Positions 45,299-55,354 of a stretch of DNA of 64,000 nucleotides are shown one piece after another. Position numbers and translations under genes: made by a program. Position 1 is the stretch's first letter. Each line of letters starts with the position of its first letter. Origin of the DNA: Bradyrhizobium sp. 1(2017) (GTDB lineage: Bacteria; Pseudomonadota; Alphaproteobacteria; Rhizobiales; Xanthobacteraceae); the NCBI RefSeq assembly GCF_011602485.2, contig NZ_CP050022.2, positions 6,282,001-6,346,000 of the forward strand, read 5' to 3'. Under the pieces are notes generated by a model, which was not told where the DNA came from, did not search any database, and saw only the letters and a list, made by a program, of their open reading frames with translations.

Positions 45299-46417
45299 TC
45301 AATGGACTTGAAGTTCGGGCTGACGGCCCGCATCGGCACCCACGCTGTTCTTGCGCGACTGGTAGAACTTCAGGATGCTGCGCGAGGTCTCGATCTTGAG
45401 CCGGCCATACTCGCGCTCATTGTCCTGGAGCTCGCGCGCCGTGATCAGATGATCCTTGGCGCCGAGGAACAGCAGGGACATCGTCGTATCCCAGGAGAAA
45501 TCGAGCGCCTTGCACAGCACCAGGATCATCTCGCGGTTGCGGTCCATCAGCGCGCGCTCGATCACGTCGACCGGCAGCGCCGACAGCAGCGACAGGCCGA
45601 TCTGCACCTCGTCGAAGCGGTGCTGGCGCGCATAGTTCGAGATCGAGTCCTGGTTGAGATTGCCCTGACGGTACTGTGTCGTCACCACGCGCTTGGCGAC
45701 GAAATAGCTGCGCGAGGACGGGCCGAACTTGGACTGAAGATCGCCGGTGACCTCGGTCACCGAGCTCTGGATCTGCGCCATCATCTCGGGCCGCTCGGTC
45801 TCGAGCCGGCGGCGGACGTCTTCGGAGGCTTTCGAGATCAACTGCTGGAAGATGTGGCGCGGCACGTCCTTGCGCAGGCCAAGCTGCTCGGCGAGAATCG
45901 AATCGCCCTCGGCCCGGCGAACCATGTGCAGCAGGCCCGAGCCGGAGAAGCGCGCGCCCTCGTTCTTCGCAACCGATGTCACGACCTCCTGGTTGCCGCG
46001 CTTGACCAGCACGTCGGTCACGGCCTCGCCGATCGACTGGCGCTGGGCGATCGCGAGCAGATGCGCCTGGCCCTTGGTCATGGCACTCTCGACCAGCATC
46101 TGCTCGTTGATGCGGGTGGAGTCGCGCAGCACGGGACCGGCGACCTCGATCTCGTCGTCGAGGGCAAGCTTTTCGATAACGTTGAGCGGGGCGTGATCGC
46201 ACGCCGACATGACTTCCGAGAGCTGCGCGCGCGCGGCGACCTCGATCTCGTCGGCGAGCCGGCCGATGACGTCGCCGAACATGCTGATCTCGTCGTCGCT
46301 GTAGCGGCCGGTGATCAGGATGTCGGTCGCATGCCACAGCGCCCGCGCCCGGCTTTCGTCGGTGCCGCGCGCGATCGCGTCGTCCAGATCCTGTAGCAGC
46401 GTCTTCGCCCCGTCCAT
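45299..46417 (-). CDS. DUF2336 protein
   Basis: This 372-residue, mostly helical and charged cytosolic protein has the DUF2336 pattern (ESRARALWHATDILI; VAGPVLRDSTRINEQMLVESA; GQAHLLAIAQRQSIGEAVTDVLVKRG), which resembles HEAT-like repeats. Members are common in alphaproteobacteria and their role is unknown. A symmetric palindrome lies about 105 bases upstream. Confidence 0.85.
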   Translation of the reverse strand: MDGAKTLLQDLDDAIARGTDESRARALWHATDILITGRYSDDEISMFGDVIGRLADEIEVAARAQLSEVMSACDHAPLNVIEKLALDDEIEVAGPVLRDSTRINEQMLVESAMTKGQAHLLAIAQRQSIGEAVTDVLVKRGNQEVVTSVAKNEGARFSGSGLLHMVRRAEGDSILAEQLGLRKDVPRHIFQQLISKASEDVRRRLETERPEMMAQIQSSVTEVTGDLQSKFGPSSRSYFVAKRVVTTQYRQGNLNQDSISNYARQHRFDEVQIGLSLLSALPVDVIERALMDRNREMILVLCKALDFSWDTTMSLLFLGAKDHLITARELQDNEREYGRLKIETSRSILKFYQSRKNSVGADAGRQPELQVH

Positions 46418-46508
46418 CTCGATAACCCCAATTCTTGTGGCAGCTGTCCCGCCGCTCGTGGCGAGACATCGGATTCCTCAGGAACCGACATTAGGGATCA
46501 AACGCGAG

Positions 46509-46550
46509 AATTCAGTAAAATCGGCAAATCAGTTTTGCCGACCAGAATTC
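46509..46550. repeat. Symmetric palindrome upstream of DUF2336
   Basis: TCGGCAAA (46521) and TTTGCCGA (46534) form an 8-bp stem, flanked at roughly equal distance by two GAATTC hexamers. It may be an operator or a terminator. Confidence 0.45.
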
Positions 46551-46646
46551 ATTCAAATGCGAGGGAATGAATTTACCGGCAGGTGAAAGCTTGCACTTGC
46601 GGAATGAACCTCGAGACCTTGTCTCCCCGGGCAGACGACCTCGATC

Positions 46647-49600
46647 TCACGGATTCTGCGGCGTCAGTACCAGCGGCGGCCTCGGCTTGGGCTTGGCGGG
46701 CGCTGGACCCGGGGCCGGCTTGACGTCGATCGGCGGCGGCAGCGGGGCAAGCTGCTGACTTGCGAGCGGCGGGCTCGTGGCTGGCGGGCTTGGAGCAGCG
46801 GGAGCGGCTTGCGGCGGTTTCGGCGCCGGCGCGGGTCTCGATTCCACCTTGGGCTTTGCCGGCATGCGGCGCGGATCCTGGCCCGGCAGCGGCACATTGG
46901 CCGGCGCCTGCTCGGGTGCCGCATCGGGCGAGACCAGCGTCGGCAGCGCGGCGGTGGCCGGCGGCGGCTCGCCGCGCTCGATCGCATCGAGCCGGCGCGT
47001 TTCACGGTCGATCGTGCGCACTGCGAGCCAGGAGGACAGCGGCGCAAGATCGACAGTGCGGTTCAGCTTATCGGGAGGACCTGCCGCGAACAGCTGGATC
47101 TCCGGCGGAGCGCCGGAGAGCCCGTTCATGATCGGCGTCAGGCTGGCGCGGATATCGGCCTGGTCGGCGGGGATGTCGTAGCCGCCGGAGACGATGGCGC
47201 GGGCGTTCTTGGCTTCCAGCGGCGTCGCGCCGACACGCAGGCGGCCGTCGCGGATCGTGAACGGGATCTGCGCCGAGGCCACCTTGATCGGGCCGGCCGA
47301 CAGCGCCGGCTCGACCAGCTGCCGCAGCCTGTTGTCGTCGGCAACCTGGCCACCGTCGCTGGCGCGAATGGCGATCTCGAAGGCGCGCGGATTGAGGCCG
47401 GTAATCTCGGCAGCATCGAGCGTCACCGTGCCGTTGCCGGCGAGCGCCCCGGTGAGGGCCGCGACGCTGCGCCCCTGGCTGGTCAGCGCCATCTGCACCG
47501 AGGCGCGTCCCTTCGGCAGCGAAAGATCGCGGAAGCGCAGCGTGGTCGCATCGACATTGCGCAGCTCGATGCGGGTATTCACCGTCAGGCCACCCGCGCC
47601 ATTGCGGGCATCGAGGCTTGCCGACATATCGCCGCCGCCGACATTGCCCTTGAGCGCATCGAGCGCGAGCGACTGGCCGTCGCTCCGGATCGTGCCGCCG
47701 ACGGGGCGCAGCTCGATGCCGCCGGGCAATGTGCCGCGCAGCGCCTGGAAGACGATGCGGCCGCGCCAGCCACTGACGAGCCCCGGGCTCAGAGGCTCGC
47801 CGGACTCACGTCCGGCAGCGCCGATGGCCATCGCGAGCGCGGGCGCAAGATCGAGCGTATCCAGCCCCACCTCGCCCTCGACACTCCTCTCCTGATCGAG
47901 TGTCACGGTGAGATGGCCGCGCAGATGCGAGCCGGCCGCGCTGCTGTCGAGATCGTCGAAGGTCAAGCGATTGCCTGAGAGCCCGACGCGGGCGGACAGG
48001 CTGACGTTCTGCGCGGACTTGTCGGTCGCGCTGGTCCCGAGCAGCGGCGCCAGATTGGCGTTGCGGACGCGCAGGCTGGCGCTGCCCTTGGACGCCGGCC
48101 AGTCGAAGCTGCCTTGCGCATCCGCGTCCAGCCCGCCGCCGCTGAGCTTCGCGTTCACCTGCAGCGGCCGCCGAAAGGCGCCGGTCATCTTGCCTTCGAA
48201 CTGCGAAGCGCCCTCGCCCGCGGCCACCACGCGATCGAGACCGAGCAGCGCCAAGAGCGCGCCGGCCTGCGGCGTCGATGCTTTCGTCTCGAGCGTGAAG
48301 TCGCTGTTGCTCACCTTCTCGATGTCGACGCCACCAATGGCGGCCGACGGCATCTGCGCGGCCAGCGTCGCGCTCGCCTTGAGCTGCGGCGCGTCGAGAT
48401 CGAACACGACGCGGGCGTTGCTGCGATCGGCATGTTCGGCGTTCTTGTCGAGGCTGAGGTCGAGCTTGAGGCGGGTTGCGCCTGGCAGCGCCGGGATGGC
48501 ATCGAACCGTGCACGCACGGCGGGCGAGAACGGCTCGATCAGCGCCGTGAGTTCGCGCAGCGAATTGGCCGACGATTTCAGCGCGAACTTGCCGGTGGCA
48601 TGGGTGCGATCGAAGCTGCCGCTCGCCTCCGTGGTGACGCCGCCGGCCTGGCCAAACCGCAATTGCTCCAGCGACAGCGCCGCCGGACCGTAGCCGAGCT
48701 TTGCCGCGAACGGCCGCAGCTCCTGACCGGCGGAAACGGCGCGGCCGATATCGAGCGACAGCTTGGCCTCTTCCGGCCATTCGCCTTGCGGCCCCGCGAG
48801 CGCGCGCACGAAGCTTGCGGCAGCGTCGAGGTCGAGACGGTCGGCCTTGAGCTCGGCATCGATCCGCGAGCCCTTGCTCGCGCCGCTCTGGACGAAGGCG
48901 ATGCGTCCCTCCACCGCGCCGCCTTCGATCTCGGCCTTCAGCCGGTCGATGGCGAGATGGTTGGCGGCGATGGTCACCTCGCCGGCAAGGCGCAGCGGCC
49001 GCGTGCTGCGGCGGTTGACCTCGCTGCGGCCCTGAAGCCAGGCCACCAGCGTATCGGGGTCGGAGGATTCGACGCTGAGGCGGCCGCTGAAGCTGTCGGC
49101 GCCGGGCGTCGCGCCATTGAGCGAGAGCTGCGTCATGCCGGGCGCGCGCAGTTCGAGCCGCCGGAAGGTCCAGGAGCGTCCGTCGGTCTGAAGCTCGGCG
49201 GTGATGTTCTGGAGCGGACGGCCGCCGAGCATGATCTGGTCGGAGTTGAACTCGATCTGCGCCGGGATCGGCGCCTGCGGGATCGCGGCCAGTCCTGCGC
49301 GCAGCGCCTGCAGCACGCGCTGCGGCTGGGCATCGTCAGTGGCGGTGCCCTTGACTGCATCCTTCGCAGCATCCTTCGCAGCATCCTTGGCAGCCAGCTT
49401 GTCGGCATCGACCTGCCGCGCCGACAGCACCGTGCGCAAGAGCGGCGAGGCGCCGAATTTGAGGTCGCCGACGCCGCCGAGCTTGAGTGCGGCGTCCTCC
49501 GCGCCGAAGCTGGCGTCGATTTGCTCGAATTTGGCGCCGGCCGGATCTGCCTTGAGCCTGGTCGTGAGCTTCCAGGGCATCGGGCCCGCCTCGCCCGCCT

Positions 49601-50354
49601 TCTTCGTCGCGGGCACGGCAAGGGTCAGCGCCCCGTCGAATTTCGGCAGCCGGTTGTCGAAGGCGAGCACGCCGTCGAGATCGGCGAGGATCGCGCGCTC
49701 GCCCGGATCGATGTTGAGGTGAAGGCGGGTCGCGTTGCCGTCGGCGCTCGGGCCGGAGGAAATGCGGAACGGGTAGCGCACCCCGCTGGCGCTGAAACTG
49801 CCCTCGCCGCGGACCGCGCCGGCCAGCGAGCGCACGTCACCGGAGAAGACGATGTCGTTCAGCTCCAGCGTCGAACGGCTGGCGGCATCGTGCAGCGCGA
49901 TGCGGCCGGTCAGATTGAGCCGCTCGATGGCGAGCGAGGCGAGATTGAAGGTGCCGCTCGCGGTCGACGGCAGATCGACCCGCCCGCGCGCATCGAGCCC
50001 GAGATCGACCGCCATGCCGCCCACCGACAGCTCGGTGGCGCGCCATTCGCCGCGCATCAGGGAGCCGAGGCTGAACTCGACGTCGAGCTTGTCGGCGCGT
50101 ACGCGGCCGGGATCGTTGTTGCCGCCGAGGGTGACCGAACGCAGCCGCAAGGTCGGCGCCGGCAGGAGCCGTGCGTCGAGCTCGCCCGCCACCCGCACCG
50201 GCACGCCGATGATCCTGGTCGCCTCCGCCTCGAACTGGGGCCGAAACTGGTTCCAGTCGATGAAGTAAGGCCCGATCAGCGCGGCCAGCAGCGCAATGAT
50301 GAAGGCAATCGCCAATCCGAGCAGCGTCGTCTGCACGGGTCTCCCCTCGGCCAA
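46647..50354 (-). CDS. AsmA-family envelope protein
   Basis: The 1235-residue AsmA-type protein has an N-terminal membrane anchor (LLGLAIAFIIALLAALIGPYFIDW). A long beta-rich periplasmic body with AsmA features follows (WNQFRPQFEAEATRIIGVPVRV near the start; C-terminal DIRASLTPIMNGLSGAPPEIQLF). The tail is Pro/Ala-rich. AsmA-like proteins are bridge-like lipid carriers between inner and outer membranes. It is monocistronic, with a short alanine/lysine repeat (KDAAKDAAKDAAKDAVKG) near residue 320. Confidence 0.92.
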   Translation of the reverse strand: MAEGRPVQTTLLGLAIAFIIALLAALIGPYFIDWNQFRPQFEAEATRIIGVPVRVAGELDARLLPAPTLRLRSVTLGGNNDPGRVRADKLDVEFSLGSLMRGEWRATELSVGGMAVDLGLDARGRVDLPSTASGTFNLASLAIERLNLTGRIALHDAASRSTLELNDIVFSGDVRSLAGAVRGEGSFSASGVRYPFRISSGPSADGNATRLHLNIDPGERAILADLDGVLAFDNRLPKFDGALTLAVPATKKAGEAGPMPWKLTTRLKADPAGAKFEQIDASFGAEDAALKLGGVGDLKFGASPLLRTVLSARQVDADKLAAKDAAKDAAKDAVKGTATDDAQPQRVLQALRAGLAAIPQAPIPAQIEFNSDQIMLGGRPLQNITAELQTDGRSWTFRRLELRAPGMTQLSLNGATPGADSFSGRLSVESSDPDTLVAWLQGRSEVNRRSTRPLRLAGEVTIAANHLAIDRLKAEIEGGAVEGRIAFVQSGASKGSRIDAELKADRLDLDAAASFVRALAGPQGEWPEEAKLSLDIGRAVSAGQELRPFAAKLGYGPAALSLEQLRFGQAGGVTTEASGSFDRTHATGKFALKSSANSLRELTALIEPFSPAVRARFDAIPALPGATRLKLDLSLDKNAEHADRSNARVVFDLDAPQLKASATLAAQMPSAAIGGVDIEKVSNSDFTLETKASTPQAGALLALLGLDRVVAAGEGASQFEGKMTGAFRRPLQVNAKLSGGGLDADAQGSFDWPASKGSASLRVRNANLAPLLGTSATDKSAQNVSLSARVGLSGNRLTFDDLDSSAAGSHLRGHLTVTLDQERSVEGEVGLDTLDLAPALAMAIGAAGRESGEPLSPGLVSGWRGRIVFQALRGTLPGGIELRPVGGTIRSDGQSLALDALKGNVGGGDMSASLDARNGAGGLTVNTRIELRNVDATTLRFRDLSLPKGRASVQMALTSQGRSVAALTGALAGNGTVTLDAAEITGLNPRAFEIAIRASDGGQVADDNRLRQLVEPALSAGPIKVASAQIPFTIRDGRLRVGATPLEAKNARAIVSGGYDIPADQADIRASLTPIMNGLSGAPPEIQLFAAGPPDKLNRTVDLAPLSSWLAVRTIDRETRRLDAIERGEPPPATAALPTLVSPDAAPEQAPANVPLPGQDPRRMPAKPKVESRPAPAPKPPQAAPAAPSPPATSPPLASQQLAPLPPPIDVKPAPGPAPAKPKPRPPLVLTPQNP

Positions 50355-50421
50355 ACCGGCACCCGGGCCAAACCCAGGCCCTGCAAACCTTGGCCTTGAG
50401 GCTTCAGGCGCGCCGGAACAG

Positions 50422-50437
50422 CCCCTTATATAAGGGG
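50422..50437. promoter_or_regulatory. Perfect 16-bp palindrome before the AsmA gene
   Basis: CCCCTTATATAAGGGG lies 68 bases before the start codon and includes TTATAT/TATAA, which could serve as a -10 on either strand. Confidence 0.45.
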
Positions 50438-50491
50438 AAGTGTGGCGAAGTCACAGCGACTGTTGCGCGCGGAGGTTAACTGCTCGCGCCC

Positions 50492-51736
50492 TCACCAGCT
50501 CGCCGGCAGGCGCGTCAGGCCGCGCAGCACGAAGGTCGGCCGCCACTGCGGGTTCTCGACGTCGTCGATGCGCAAATCCGGTAACCGGCGGAGCAGCGTG
50601 GCGATGGCGATCTCGGCCTCGATGCGCGCCAATTGGGCGCCCAGGCAGAAATGGATGCCGCCGCCGAACGACAGCGGCTTCACGTTCTGCCGGGTGACGT
50701 CCAGCCGGTCGGGCCGGTCAGGATAGACCGCCGGATCGCGGTTGGCCGAGCCGAGCAGGCAGAGCACGGTCTCGCCCTTGGGGATCTTCGCGCCGCCGAG
50801 ATCGTCGATGTCCTCCAGCGCGACGCGCCCGGTCATCTGCACCGAGGAATCGTAGCGCAGGAATTCCTCGACCGCGCCCGCCATCAGCTCGGGCCGCGCC
50901 TTCAGGAGCGCGAGCTGGTCCGGATTGCGGTGCAGCGCCAGGAGGCCGTTGCCGATCAAATTGACGGTGGTCTCGTGGCCGGCGCCGAACAACAGGATGA
51001 TGTTGGCGGTCAGTTCCTCGTTGGTGAGCTTGTGGCCGTCCTCCTCGGCCTGCACGAGCTGGGTGATGAGATCGTCGCCGGGATTCCTGCGGCGCAGCTC
51101 GAACAGCTGCTGGAAATACATCTGGGCCATCAGGTTGCCCTCGTTACCCTTCTTGATCTCCTCCGGAGACAAGGGCACGGGGTCGAGCAGCCGCCCGCCG
51201 TCGCGCGAGCTCTTGTAGAAGACCTCGCGGTGCTCCTCGGGAATGCCGAGCATCTCGCAGATGATGGTCACAGGCAGGCGGAAGGCAAAATCCTCGATCA
51301 GGTCCATGTGGCCGCGGTCGATCACGGCATCGATGGTCTGGTCGACGATCTCCTGGATGCGCGGCCGCATGTCTTCGACGCGGCGCGCGGTGAAGGCCTT
51401 CACGACCAGGCCGCGCAGGCGGGTATGGTCGGGCGGATCGGCCTGCAGCATCCAGTGGCTCATGCTGCGGAAAACCGGCTCGTCCATGATCTTTTCGCTG
51501 TAGCGGCGCTTCGAACGCTCGACGAAATCCTTGCCGAAGCGCCTGTCGCGCAGCACGAGGCTGACATCGACGTGGCGGCTGGTGACGAACTGGCCGAACG
51601 GCGTCACATGGATCGGATCGATCGTGCGCAGCCGCTCATAATGCGGATAGGGATCGCGGATGAAATCCGGCGACAGCGGGTTGAACAACGGACCGCCGCT
51701 TGTGCCTTGGTTCGCGGGTTGCGCTTGCTCGTTCAT
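50492..51736 (-). CDS. Cytochrome P450
   Basis: This soluble bacterial P450 of 414 residues has the haem-Cys loop FGGGIHFCLGAQL (Cys 364). The I-helix oxygen-activation motif is LLFGAGHETT, and the K-helix ExxR lies in EEFLRYDSSV. The start at 51736 follows GAGGT. It would need a ferredoxin and reductase from elsewhere, as none are nearby. It diverges from the TetR gene and the operator lies in the shared 131-base gap. Substrate unknown. Confidence 0.93.
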   Translation of the reverse strand: MNEQAQPANQGTSGGPLFNPLSPDFIRDPYPHYERLRTIDPIHVTPFGQFVTSRHVDVSLVLRDRRFGKDFVERSKRRYSEKIMDEPVFRSMSHWMLQADPPDHTRLRGLVVKAFTARRVEDMRPRIQEIVDQTIDAVIDRGHMDLIEDFAFRLPVTIICEMLGIPEEHREVFYKSSRDGGRLLDPVPLSPEEIKKGNEGNLMAQMYFQQLFELRRRNPGDDLITQLVQAEEDGHKLTNEELTANIILLFGAGHETTVNLIGNGLLALHRNPDQLALLKARPELMAGAVEEFLRYDSSVQMTGRVALEDIDDLGGAKIPKGETVLCLLGSANRDPAVYPDRPDRLDVTRQNVKPLSFGGGIHFCLGAQLARIEAEIAIATLLRRLPDLRIDDVENPQWRPTFVLRGLTRLPASW

Positions 51737-51817
51737 GGTGACCTCAGACCGGTTGCCGCATGACACGAATACGCAAGGTCGCCCCAAGAACCCGGCGTAA
51801 CCATCCCTTCGAAAGAT

Positions 51818-51845
51818 CAACTCGATACATTGTTGTATCGAGTTG
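51818..51845. promoter_or_regulatory. TetR-type operator
   Basis: Perfect 12-base arms CAACTCGATACA and TGTATCGAGTTG are separated by TTGT. It sits 22 bases before the TetR start codon and 81 before the P450 start. This is the form and position of a TetR-family operator controlling both genes. Confidence 0.8.
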
Positions 51846-51867
51846 CATTTTGCCCTAAACTGCTCCG

Positions 51868-52479
51868 ATGTCAAGGGTGAGAACCAGGCCGACCAGGGAC
51901 GATACGCGCGACAAATTGTTCGAGGCGGCCGCGCGCGTGTTCGAGGAGGACGGTATCGGCGGCGCCAGCATCGAGGCGATCGCGACGGCCGCGGGTTTTA
52001 CCCGCGGCGCGTTCTACTCCAACTTCAAGAGCAAGGACGAGCTCATCATCGCGATGCTCGAGGACCATGTCGAGCAGTCGATCCGCCGAAACCTCGACAT
52101 CCTCGCACAGCACGACAATCTCGACGATTTCATCGCCGCGTTGAAGACGATGGACCGCAGCAGGCAGGACCCGCTCGGCCGCTCGCCGCTGCTGCACATC
52201 GAGATGATCCTGTTCGTCGCGCGCGCCGAGAAGCGCCGCCCCGAGCTCGCCAAACGCCTGCGCGCGCGGCGCAAGCTGGTTGCCGACATCGTCGAGGCGA
52301 CGTTGAAGGGCAAGGCGAAGGGCGAGGCGCTGAACCCGCCTTGGATCGCCTCCGTGGTGCTGGCGCTGGAAGACGGCTTTCGCCTGCACCGGCTGATCGA
52401 TCCCGAGACGACGCCGGCCGACAGCTTTTTGCGCGCGATCACGGATTTGCGCCGGAGGACCGGGCTGGCGGCGGAGTGA
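51868..52479 (+). CDS. TetR-family repressor
   Basis: The 203-residue protein has an N-terminal HTH (RVFEEDGIGGASIEAIATAAGFTRGAFYSNFKSKDELI) and a C-terminal ligand domain. It probably represses itself and the divergent P450 through the palindrome in between. A ligand related to the P450 substrate is the usual inducer (inference). Confidence 0.92.
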   Translation: MSRVRTRPTRDDTRDKLFEAAARVFEEDGIGGASIEAIATAAGFTRGAFYSNFKSKDELIIAMLEDHVEQSIRRNLDILAQHDNLDDFIAALKTMDRSRQDPLGRSPLLHIEMILFVARAEKRRPELAKRLRARRKLVADIVEATLKGKAKGEALNPPWIASVVLALEDGFRLHRLIDPETTPADSFLRAITDLRRRTGLAAE

Positions 52480-52492
52480 AGTCGCTGGAGGC

Positions 52493-53689
52493 TTAGGCCG
52501 GCACGCTTGCGGCGGCCGGCAGACGACCGCGATGCGAGAGCACCAACAGGGTCATCACCAGAGCTAGATTCAAGAGGCCGGCGGCGGAGCCAATCGCGAA
52601 GGCCGTCATATAGCTTCCGGTCAGGTCGAAGGTCGCGGCGCCCTGATATCCGCCAAAAGCGTGGCCGATCCAGGCAAATGCGAGAATGATTCCCATCAGG
52701 GCACCGCGCTGTGCCGGCGGCGTCAAGGCACGTGCGGAGACCAGCACGCTCGTCATGACGCCGGCGTAAGCGAAGCCGTACACGATCGAAAAGATCAGGA
52801 AGCCGCGAAGCGACGTAAACTGCGTGAAGGCCAGGACGCCGGCGGTCTGGAGCGATGAGGCCACCGCCCACGATGACAGCGGGCCGATCATGTCGCACAG
52901 CTTGCCATAGGCGATCCGACCGGCGATGGCGGCGAGTAGCATGGCGAGCATGACGCCACCAGCATCGGTCGCGGGAATGCAGAGGCCTTGAATGAGAGGC
53001 ATCAAATGCATGAGCGGCACCGCCATGCAGGCGCAGCAAAAGAACACCGCCACGCTGAGGATGGGAACGGCAAGCGTCGATCGGATCGGAGGGGCTTGGG
53101 CCGCGCCACCTCCGGACGACGACGCCGGCGCATCGCGCATGAACGCGGCCAGGGGCAGAAGCATCGCGAGAACGGCCGCTCCCAACGCAATCATCGCGCC
53201 GCGCCAGCCAAAGCGCTCGATGAGAAATGCGGAAAGGAAGGGTACGCCCCCCTGCCCAACAGCCTGCCCCGCGGCGGCAATACCGATCGCGAGACCCGCC
53301 GAAGTCGGGAACCAGTTTCCGACCGTCGCGAAAATCGGAGCGAACAGCGCGCCTCCGCTAAATGCACCGGCGAGAAAGAAGATCACATAGAGCTGCCAGA
53401 CCGCGTCAGCATGGGCCGTCAAAAGCAGACAAGCCCCCATCGCGGTCACAGCGATCAGACAGATCGGCCTGATGCCGAGGCGATCGGAAACGAATCCCAT
53501 GATCACGCTTCCGACCGCGATCCCGACAAGTCCAAAGCTGTTGATCGCAGCAATTTCCGAGCGTCCCCAACCCTCGGCGGCCTCGATCGGGACGAAAAAG
53601 GCCGTGAGGCCGTTGACCAGGGTGCCCATGATCAGCGCAAGCATCAGGGCCGCGGATCCCGTCACGTACCAGGCTCGATATCGCAACAT
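52493..53689 (-). CDS. MFS transporter
   Basis: The 398-residue protein has about twelve membrane helices. The MFS motif A-like loop between helices 2 and 3 is GFVSDRLGIRPICLI. The start at 53689 is chosen for GGAAGG upstream; earlier ATGs at 53707 and 53833 have no clear site. It converges with the TetR gene. Related to oxalate/formate- or monocarboxylate-like MFS proteins; the substrate is unknown. Confidence 0.85.
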   Translation of the reverse strand: MLRYRAWYVTGSAALMLALIMGTLVNGLTAFFVPIEAAEGWGRSEIAAINSFGLVGIAVGSVIMGFVSDRLGIRPICLIAVTAMGACLLLTAHADAVWQLYVIFFLAGAFSGGALFAPIFATVGNWFPTSAGLAIGIAAAGQAVGQGGVPFLSAFLIERFGWRGAMIALGAAVLAMLLPLAAFMRDAPASSSGGGAAQAPPIRSTLAVPILSVAVFFCCACMAVPLMHLMPLIQGLCIPATDAGGVMLAMLLAAIAGRIAYGKLCDMIGPLSSWAVASSLQTAGVLAFTQFTSLRGFLIFSIVYGFAYAGVMTSVLVSARALTPPAQRGALMGIILAFAWIGHAFGGYQGAATFDLTGSYMTAFAIGSAAGLLNLALVMTLLVLSHRGRLPAAASVPA

Positions 53690-53886
53690 CTCACGACCTT
53701 CCTGCATCGATCGGTCCAATTGCGCCCAATCATGACGGGCGCGCAGCAGAAAGCCCTTGAGAAAACCTTGATTTGTGACTGAGGTGCCCCTGATATTCGC
53801 TGTGCCGGCGCGAATCCAGAGGGGCATATCCAAGCCGATACTCGCCCATCAGCACATGGTGGCTGCAGACCTTGTCGTCGGCTAAC

Positions 53887-55200
53887 CTACTCGGCGGTTC
53901 GACCCTGGAGCTTGTGCAGCCGGCCGGCCACGGCCCGTACCTTGCCCGGCGCCGCCTGCCAGATCGAGAGCGCCGACAAGCCGCTCATGATCATGGCGAT
54001 GCCGAAGGCGAGCGTATAGTCGCCGGTGCGATCGTAGAGAAAGCCGGTCACCCAGGGCCCGGCCGCACCGCCCGCCAGCGCGGCCAGCATGATCGTTCCG
54101 AAGATGCTGCCCTGGTGCCTGCCCTGGAAGATCTCGAACACCACCGCGCCCATGATCGAGGTGAGGCCGTAGCCGAGCGGGCCCTGCGTGAACACCATGA
54201 GATAGACCAGCCACAATGACGGCTGGAACTTCAGCGCCATCAGCGCGGCGAAGCAGATCGCAAAGCCGGCGCAGCTGATCGCCCAGACCCATTCCCGTCC
54301 GATCCGGTCGGAGACATGGCCGAGCAGAATCTGGCCGGGAATGCCCAGCAGGCTGACGATGCCGAGCGCCCACACCGCGACGCCGGGACTGAAGCCGATG
54401 TCGAGCAGGAATTTGGTCTGGTGCACCTGCACCGCGTACCAGATGTACAGGCCGCAGAAATAGCCGAACGCGATCCACCAGAACCGCGCGGTCGCGACGG
54501 CGCGTTTCAGCGTCCATTCGGTCTCGACCCAGACGGGATCGACGATGTTGGAGACGGCCTTTGCCGCTCCCGCGGCCGGAGCTGCATCGCCGTCCGGCTG
54601 CAGGCCGATATCCTCGGGGCGCTTGCGCAGCAGCACATTGATCGGCGCCAGCACGATCAGGACGAGCAGCCCCATCGCGGTGCAGGCGGTACGCCAGCCG
54701 GTCTGTTCGATCAAGTGCTGCACCCACGGCAGCAGCGTCACCGAACCGATGCCGACGCCGGCAAAGGCGATGCCGATGGCAAAGCCGCGCTTGCGGATGA
54801 ACCAGTTCGGCAGAAACAGCGACTGGCCGGAATAGCCGAGGCATACCGAACCGGCGCCGACCATGACGCCGATGGTGACATAGAGATGCCAGGGCGCGCT
54901 GGTGAGCGGGGCAAGCAGCAGCCCGCCGCCCATCAGCACGACGCCGAGCTCCATCACCGCGCGCGGGCCAGCGCGATCCATCAGGCGGCCGATCAACGGG
55001 CTGACGATACCCGACACCACGAAGCCGAAGGAGAAGGCGCCCGCAGTGACGCCACGCTCCCAGCCGAATTCGGAGATGATCGGCGGAAAGAACAATGAAA
55101 AGGCCGTGCGCGCGTTGACGCCGATGGCCATGGTGACGAAGGTCACGGCGACCACGACCCAGCCGTAGAAGAACGGAAGCCGCATGTTTGTGTGTTTCAT
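53887..55200 (-). CDS. MFS transporter, OFA/monocarboxylate-like
   Basis: The 437-residue protein has twelve membrane helices. The N-terminal start FFYGWVVVAVTFVTMAIGVNARTAFSLFFPPI and the motif GRLMDRAGPRAVM in loop 2-3 are typical of the monocarboxylate/OFA group. A central loop (about 200-230) is Ala-rich. It is similar in style to the neighbouring MFS protein but clearly distinct. It lies 197 bases after its start-side neighbour (MFS at 53689). Substrate unknown. Confidence 0.85.
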   Translation of the reverse strand: MKHTNMRLPFFYGWVVVAVTFVTMAIGVNARTAFSLFFPPIISEFGWERGVTAGAFSFGFVVSGIVSPLIGRLMDRAGPRAVMELGVVLMGGGLLLAPLTSAPWHLYVTIGVMVGAGSVCLGYSGQSLFLPNWFIRKRGFAIGIAFAGVGIGSVTLLPWVQHLIEQTGWRTACTAMGLLVLIVLAPINVLLRKRPEDIGLQPDGDAAPAAGAAKAVSNIVDPVWVETEWTLKRAVATARFWWIAFGYFCGLYIWYAVQVHQTKFLLDIGFSPGVAVWALGIVSLLGIPGQILLGHVSDRIGREWVWAISCAGFAICFAALMALKFQPSLWLVYLMVFTQGPLGYGLTSIMGAVVFEIFQGRHQGSIFGTIMLAALAGGAAGPWVTGFLYDRTGDYTLAFGIAMIMSGLSALSIWQAAPGKVRAVAGRLHKLQGRTAE

Positions 55201-55354
55201 CCCTGGACGATCCTACCGACCATCCGGGGATGCCGGGGTCAAGCGAATTTCGCGCATGCCTCGTGAGCGGGAGGGCGATCGCGTTTGAGAGCCGCTCTTC
55301 TGCGGCCATCCGTCGAGACGCCCCGGGGCGTCTCGAACCATGAAGGCCGAGCGC

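Noticed and set aside
48114..50399. 761-codon plus-strand frame over the AsmA gene
   Set aside because: Antisense shadow without ribosome site or domain.
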